A model generated the notes under the pieces. That model worked only from the letters and a program-made list of their open reading frames with translations. It was not told the DNA's origin and made no database searches. A DNA stretch of 64,000 nt from Diplonema papillatum (lineage: Eukaryota; Euglenozoa; Diplonemea; Diplonemida; Diplonemidae): NCBI GenBank assembly GCA_030068145.1, contig JAPJBO010000019.1, forward strand, positions 124,001-188,000, in the 5' to 3' direction. The position numbers and the translations under genes are program-made. How positions within the stretch are numbered: position 1 is the stretch's first letter; each line of letters starts with the position of its first letter. Below are positions 59,087 to 64,000 of this stretch, piece after piece.

Positions 59087-59200
59087 CACGACGAGGTCCA
59101 GCCTCAGAAGCTGGAGTTAAAGAGGGTGTGCCCGAGTCACACCCGAAAAGCGGGTGTGCCATCCGTTTTTTTTTAGTTCCAGCTTTATCTCCAGCTTGCA
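59087..59200 (+). mobile_element. MITE-C copy 4, internally deleted
   Basis: Same insertion point as copy 3 in the duplicated spacer, with the second hairpin unit deleted. It retains the hairpin of stem CACACCCG, loop AAAAG and complement CGGGTGTG, followed by a T9 run. Confidence 0.75.
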
Positions 59201-59443
59201 GGTAAGCGGTAACAACACAGAAACGTCTTACTTACAAGCCTCCTCTCCTCTTCCTTACACTTTGCTAAGCTACAGACCTTCCTACAGGGAAGGGGAGGGC
59301 AAGCAGTTTTAAGAGAGAGCCTCGCTGTCCTGGTTCTCATCGCCGGTGTGCACCCGCTCAGTGCAGACCCACACTGCGACGAGCTACTTTGTGAGCACTT
59401 AGAATGTCACGCTTTGCATGGCAGGCAACAGAAACAGCCGAAA

Positions 59444-62400
59444 ATGTTACTTGCGTCACGACGCTCTGCTGTCCTGAAGCCGTGGTTGGCGCGACGAGGA
59501 CATGACGACACGACGCGGGACGTGCCTGGACACAGCTGGCTACCTGCAGGTGTCTTCTCCCAGCTGAATGCTCGTGGGAGGCACGCCAGTACACATGCGC
59601 CCGGCTGCAGACCCTTTGCGAAACTTTCCGTCTGCAGGCGAGAAAGTGTGTTCAGCGACGAACCGGCTGCATACACAGTGGCAGGAGAGGCCTTCTCTAG
59701 GCTGAGCTCGCGGCAGCCGCCCTTCTTCACCCGCCCGAATGCGGGCGAACAATTCTTCGCTTCTCGAGGCCGTGTCGACCCGTCCTGCCTGAAACCGCTG
59801 AAAAGCTCGATCAATGACGAACAAAATCGGAGCATCACCGACAGAAGTCGCACTGTCCCAGAAGCCGCCGCCGGTTTGCCAACAAGTGGAAAACACGCCA
59901 GTTGCTCGCGAGTGCTTCAACACAGGCAACCAGCAAGGTTCTCTAGTTGCAAGCCGTTCGTAGGCCGGATCACTGATTCCCAACGACAGATCATGGCCGA
60001 TCGAAGCTGCACGATAGCTGAAACCTTCGTAAAATTAGATGCGCGTGGAATGCAAGCCAGCTATTCCCAAGTTCGTCATTATAGAGGGCGGGCTCGTTTC
60101 GCCGACCGCAAGCCGTTCAAAGGCTTGCTCACTGACGAACAGAGACAGATCATGGCTGACCAAAGCTGCACGATAGCTGAAACCTTCGCAAAGTTAGATA
60201 CTCGTGGAATGCAAGCCAGCTATTCCCAAGTTAGTCGTCATAGAAGGTGGGCTCGTTTCGCCGACCGCACACCGTTCAAAGGCTCCTTCACTGACGACCA
60301 GAGGCAAATCATGGCTGACGCAAGCTGCACGATAGCTGAAACCTTCGCAAAGTTAGATGCTCGTGGAATGCAAGCCAGCTATTCCCAAGTTAGTAAGTAT
60401 AGAGGGCGGGCTCGTTTCGCCGACCGCAAGCCGTTCAAAGGCTTGCTCACTGACGAACAGAGACTGATCATGGCTGACCAAAGCTGCACGATAGCTGAAA
60501 CCTTCGCAAAGTTAGATACTCGTGGAATGCAAGCCAGCTTTTCCCAAGTTAGTCATCATAGAAGACGAGCTTGTTTCGCCGACCGCACACCGTTCAAAGG
60601 CTCCTTCACTGACGACCAGAGGCAAATCATGGCTGACGCAAGCTGCACGATAGCTGAAACCTTCGTAAAATTAGATGCGCGTGGAATGCAAGCCAGCTAT
60701 TCCCAAGTTAGTCATTATAGAGGGCGGGCTCGTTTCGCCGACCGCAAGCCGTTCAAAGGCTTGCTCACTGACGAACAGAGACAGATCATGGCTGACGGAA
60801 GCTGCACGATAGCTGAAACATTCGCACAGTTAGATGCTCGTGGAATGCAAGCCAGCTATTCACAAGTTACTCAACATAGAAGCCGGGCTTGTTTCGCCGA
60901 CCGCAAGCCGTTCAAAGGGTCAATCACTGACGAACAGAGACAGATCATGGCTGACAGAAGCTGCTCAATGGCTGAAACATTCGCAAAGTTAGATGCTCGT
61001 GGAATGCAAGCCAGCTATCCGCAAGTTACTCATTATAGAAGCCGAGGCCTTTTCGCCAACCGCAAGCCGTTCAAAGGCTCGATCACCGATGAACAGAGAC
61101 TGATCATGGCTGACGGAAGCTGCACAATAGCTGAAACCTTCGCAAAGTTAGATGCTCGTGGAATGCAAGCCAGCCATTCACAAGTTCGTCATTATCGAAG
61201 CCGTGGCCTTTTCGCCGACCGCAAGCCGTTCAAAGGCTCGATCACTGATGAACAGAGACTGATCATGGCTGACGGAAGCTGCACGATAGCTGAAACCTTC
61301 GCAAAGTTAGATGCTCGTGGAATGCAAGCCAGCTATCCGCAAGTTACTCATTATAGAAGCCGTGGCCGTTTCGCCAACCGCGAGCCGTTCAAAGGCTCGA
61401 TCACCGATGAACAGAGACTGATCATGGCTGACGGAAGCTGCACGATAGCCGAAACCTTCGCAAAGTTAGATGCGCGCGGAATGCGAGCCAGCTATCCACA
61501 AGTTCATAGTTATAGACGCTGGGGCCCCTTTGCCGACCGCAAGCCGTTCAAAGGATCGATCACTGACGAACAGAGACTGATCATGGCTGACGGAAGCTGC
61601 ACGATAGCTGAAACCTTCGCAAAGTTAGATGCTCGTGGAATGCAAGCCAGCTATTCACAAGTTACTCATTATAGAAGCCGTGGCCTTTTCGCCGACCGCA
61701 AGCCGTTCAAAGGCTCGATCACCGATGAACAGAGACTGATCATGGCTGACGCAAGCTGCACGATAGCTGAAACCTTCGCAAAGTTAGATGCTCGTGGAAT
61801 GCAAGCCAGCTATTCACAAGTTACTCATTATAGAAGCCGTGGCCTTTTCGCCAACCGCGAGCCGTTCAAAGGCTCGATCACCGATGAACAGAGACTGATC
61901 ATGGCTGACGGAAGCTGCACGATAGCCGAAACCTTCGCAAAGTTAGATGCGCGCGGAATGCGAGCCAGCTATCCACAAGTTCATCATTATAGACGCTGGG
62001 GCCCATTTGCCGACCGGAAGCCGTTCAAAGGATCGATCACTGACGAGCAGAGACTGATCATGGCTGACGGAAGCTGCACGATAGCTGAAACCTTCGCAAA
62101 GTTAGATGCTCGTGGAATGCAAGCCAGCTATTCACAAGTTACTCATTATAGAAGCCGTGGCCTTTTCGCCAACCGCGAGCCGTTCAAAGGCTCGATCACC
62201 GATGAACAGAGACTGATCATGGCTGACGGAAGCTGCACGATAGCCGAAACCTTCGCAAAGTTAGATGCGCGCGGAATGCGAGCCAGCTATCCACAAGTTC
62301 ATCATTATAGACGCTGGGGCCCATTTGCCGACCGGAAGCCGTTCAAAGGATCGATCACTGACGAGCAGAGACTGATCATGGCTGACGGAAGCTGCACGAT

Positions 62401-63829
62401 AGCTGAAACCTTCGCAAAGTTAGATGCTCGTGGAATGCAAGCCAGCTATTCACAAGTTACTCATTATAGAAGCCGTGGCCTTTTCGCCAACCGCGAGCCG
62501 TTCAAAGGCTCGATCACCGATGAACAGAGACTGATCATGGCTGACGGAAGCTGCACGATAGCCGAAACCTTCGCAAAGTTAGATGCGCGCGGAATGCGAG
62601 CCAGCTATCCACAAGTTCATCATTATAGACGCTGGGGCCCATTTGCCGACCGGAAGCCGTTCAAAGGATCGATCACTGACGAGCAGAGACTGATCATGGC
62701 TGACGGAAGCTGCACGATAGCTGAAACCTTCGCAAAGTTAGATGCTCGTGGAATGCAAGCCAGCTATTCACAAGTTACTCATTATAGAAGCCGTGGCCTT
62801 TTCGCCAACCGCGAGCCGTTCAAAGGCTCGATCACCGATGAACAGAGACTGATCATGGCTGACGGAAGCTGCACGATAGCCGAAACCTTCGCAAAGTTAG
62901 ATGCGCGCGGAATGCGAGCCAGCTATCCACAAGTTCATCATTATAGACGCTGGGGCCCATTTGCCGACCGGAAGCCGTTCAAAGGATCGATCACTGACGA
63001 GCAGAGACTGATCATGGCTGACGGAAGCTGCACGATAGCTGAAACCTTCGCAAAGTTAGATGCTCGTGGAATGCAAGCCAGCTTCTTCCAACTGTGCAGG
63101 TGGAGGCAGTACGGCAAGTATGCTGAGCGGGTGTCTTTCAGTGGCTCGATAGCCGACGAGCAGAAGATGATAATGGCCGACCGCAGCTGTACAATAGCGG
63201 AAACATTTATGAAGTTAGATGCTCGAGCGATGCACGCCTGCTTGAGCCAACTGCGCAGATGGCGGAATCGTAAAATAAGGAATCCTTTCAGCGACTTAAT
63301 AAACGCGACGGAACAAAACCGCTCGCATCGAAGCCGGAGGTGGCTTCAGCCCAACGCCGAAGCAGCCAGTACAAGTTGCGCAGAGTTGCCCACCATGAGA
63401 GTGTACAGCCCGGCTAATGGAGCGACCCACAAGGAATGCGCCGTAGAAACTATAAATCAATCCGCGCAGCCTCGTAGGAATAGGCTGCATTCGCGCAGCG
63501 TCCCACTCGTTGGGAAACCAGGAAGCCAGCACCGTGCGACCATGCCTGCAAAGCGTGCTCGGAAGTGGCAAAACCAGCGGCAGTGCACCGAACCAGATCA
63601 GCAGACGAGAGATGCCAAAGTGGATGCCGTCTTCCGTCACAAGTGTTGGGTAAACACTAAGAGCCCGCCCAGTGAGCTACGGGCCGCAAAGAGGGCAGCA
63701 GACGACGTCGACGGCTGTACAAAGCAACATGTGCCGAAGCTGGCCGCTGGGATCATGTGGCAACTTCGCCTTGAGGAGGCCGTCGCAGTCGCGTTATCGG
63801 CGCAGGTGCCCGCCCGATGCGAAAGCTAG
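59444..63829 (+). CDS. Tandem 53-residue helical-repeat protein 3 (22 repeats), unknown family
   Basis: 1461 residues; same start and N-terminal region as gene 2. The 22 repeats run from 59789 to about 63286, all exactly 53 residues. Their 44-46 residues in order are LQH, RHY, SRH, SKY, SHH, SHY, TQH, THY, RHY, THY, HSY, THY, THY, HHY, THY, HHY, THY, HHY, THY, HHY, CRW, RRW. Position 20 varies as well (R, Q, A, G). The C-terminal module is clearly related to gene 2 but diverged (SVPLVGKPGS, then RAAKRAADDVDGCTKQHVPK and LAAGIMWQLRLEEAVAVALS), with substitutions that keep the frame and the residue pattern, which argues that the protein is or was under selection. The gene is intact and ends 170 bases before the window edge. 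Confidence 0.87.
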   Translation: MLLASRRSAVLKPWLARRGHDDTTRDVPGHSWLPAGVFSQLNARGRHASTHAPGCRPFAKLSVCRRESVFSDEPAAYTVAGEAFSRLSSRQPPFFTRPNAGEQFFASRGRVDPSCLKPLKSSINDEQNRSITDRSRTVPEAAAGLPTSGKHASCSRVLQHRQPARFSSCKPFVGRITDSQRQIMADRSCTIAETFVKLDARGMQASYSQVRHYRGRARFADRKPFKGLLTDEQRQIMADQSCTIAETFAKLDTRGMQASYSQVSRHRRWARFADRTPFKGSFTDDQRQIMADASCTIAETFAKLDARGMQASYSQVSKYRGRARFADRKPFKGLLTDEQRLIMADQSCTIAETFAKLDTRGMQASFSQVSHHRRRACFADRTPFKGSFTDDQRQIMADASCTIAETFVKLDARGMQASYSQVSHYRGRARFADRKPFKGLLTDEQRQIMADGSCTIAETFAQLDARGMQASYSQVTQHRSRACFADRKPFKGSITDEQRQIMADRSCSMAETFAKLDARGMQASYPQVTHYRSRGLFANRKPFKGSITDEQRLIMADGSCTIAETFAKLDARGMQASHSQVRHYRSRGLFADRKPFKGSITDEQRLIMADGSCTIAETFAKLDARGMQASYPQVTHYRSRGRFANREPFKGSITDEQRLIMADGSCTIAETFAKLDARGMRASYPQVHSYRRWGPFADRKPFKGSITDEQRLIMADGSCTIAETFAKLDARGMQASYSQVTHYRSRGLFADRKPFKGSITDEQRLIMADASCTIAETFAKLDARGMQASYSQVTHYRSRGLFANREPFKGSITDEQRLIMADGSCTIAETFAKLDARGMRASYPQVHHYRRWGPFADRKPFKGSITDEQRLIMADGSCTIAETFAKLDARGMQASYSQVTHYRSRGLFANREPFKGSITDEQRLIMADGSCTIAETFAKLDARGMRASYPQVHHYRRWGPFADRKPFKGSITDEQRLIMADGSCTIAETFAKLDARGMQASYSQVTHYRSRGLFANREPFKGSITDEQRLIMADGSCTIAETFAKLDARGMRASYPQVHHYRRWGPFADRKPFKGSITDEQRLIMADGSCTIAETFAKLDARGMQASYSQVTHYRSRGLFANREPFKGSITDEQRLIMADGSCTIAETFAKLDARGMRASYPQVHHYRRWGPFADRKPFKGSITDEQRLIMADGSCTIAETFAKLDARGMQASFFQLCRWRQYGKYAERVSFSGSIADEQKMIMADRSCTIAETFMKLDARAMHACLSQLRRWRNRKIRNPFSDLINATEQNRSHRSRRWLQPNAEAASTSCAELPTMRVYSPANGATHKECAVETINQSAQPRRNRLHSRSVPLVGKPGSQHRATMPAKRARKWQNQRQCTEPDQQTRDAKVDAVFRHKCWVNTKSPPSELRAAKRAADDVDGCTKQHVPKLAAGIMWQLRLEEAVAVALSAQVPARCES
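61697..62968 (+). repeat. 318-bp higher-order repeat, four dimers in gene 3
   Basis: Repeats 13-20 alternate between THY (ASYSQVTHYRSRGLFAN) and HHY (ASYPQVHHYRRWGPFAD) types. As in gene 1, the amplified unit is a pair of repeats, but the pair is a different one. Confidence 0.95.
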
Positions 63830-64000
63830 CATCAACTGTACGCAGGGTAAAGAAGCCGTAGTAAGTTAGATAGCGATCTCGGTCGTAGTGAGGCGACCAG
63901 AACCATCCCGTTGGGTGAGATGGTCCCTGCACTCTAACACGCACCTCTTTCGCGATATAATGTCTTGTGGCAGTGCGCGGAAACACCTTCGTCACACACC
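63830..64000. other. 3' flank of repeat-protein gene 3
   Basis: Different from the flanks of genes 1 and 2, so the duplicated segment ends within gene 3. It contains GGTCCCTGCACTCTAAC, a word also found at 22823. Confidence 0.4.

Noticed and set aside
43682..63286. CRISPR-like or satellite array
   Set aside because: The 159-bp units are contiguous without spacers, keep one open reading frame through 48, 12 and 22 units, and have conserved coding ends.
43682..63286. Assigning the 53-residue repeats to the PPR family
   Set aside because: F-x2-L-x3-G-[MI] spacing in TFAKLDARGM recalls PPR helix B, but the period is 53 instead of 35 and the specificity positions of PPR motifs are not recognisable.

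Overview
The window looks like a piece of nuclear genome from a flagellated unicellular eukaryote (protist or alga). The evidence is its genes: a radial spoke head protein (motile cilia), a PIG-F-type GPI-anchor protein, a eukaryotic-style endonuclease V whose last exon lies downstream of an intron, and degenerate nuclear LSU and SSU rRNA fragments. Genes are sparse, most ATGs have an A-rich context, and about half of the DNA is repeats, mobile-element remnants and broken gene pieces. I cannot name the species.

Layout. 0-1.6 kb: LSU rRNA fragment and dispersed repeats. 1.6-7.2 kb: nine tandem copies of the 5' end of an endonuclease V gene. Eight are truncated, and several carry a 12-bp minisatellite; the ninth is the real gene. 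Its last exon appears at 15.5 kb, so about 8.3 kb of intron would contain a nitrilase gene with a one-base frameshift, decayed nitrilase fragments and two kinds of inverted-repeat elements. 17.5-25.6 kb: four copies of a small single-pass membrane protein (one broken), an RNase H-fold gene on the minus strand between two (TG)n tracts, and a ruined second RNase H. 26.5 kb: degenerate SSU rRNA piece. 28.9-31.9 kb: radial spoke head protein 4/6 with truncated copies on both sides. 34.6-39.8 kb: ankyrin pseudogene, then a long disordered Ala/Pro/Lys-rich protein with its own 5' and 3' fragment duplications. 41-42.4 kb: PIG-F-like gene followed by decayed 3' copies.

43.3-63.8 kb holds the most unusual content: three tandem genes coding for proteins built from 48, 12 and 22 copies of a 53-residue (159-bp) predicted helical repeat. 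The repeat backbone is nearly invariant, but three residues (repeat positions 44-46) at the end of the putative third helix vary strongly from repeat to repeat. The last two repeats and a basic C-terminal module are conserved between genes. This is the architecture expected of a modular binding protein (DNA or RNA), like TALE, Pipsqueak or PPR proteins in principle, but I do not recognise the family. The binding function is inference.

A second theme runs through the window: at least five unrelated genes (endonuclease V, nitrilase, radial spoke head, the disordered protein, PIG-F) are each accompanied by tandem partial copies of their own 5' or 3' ends. Function assignments rest on motifs read by eye; no searches were run.
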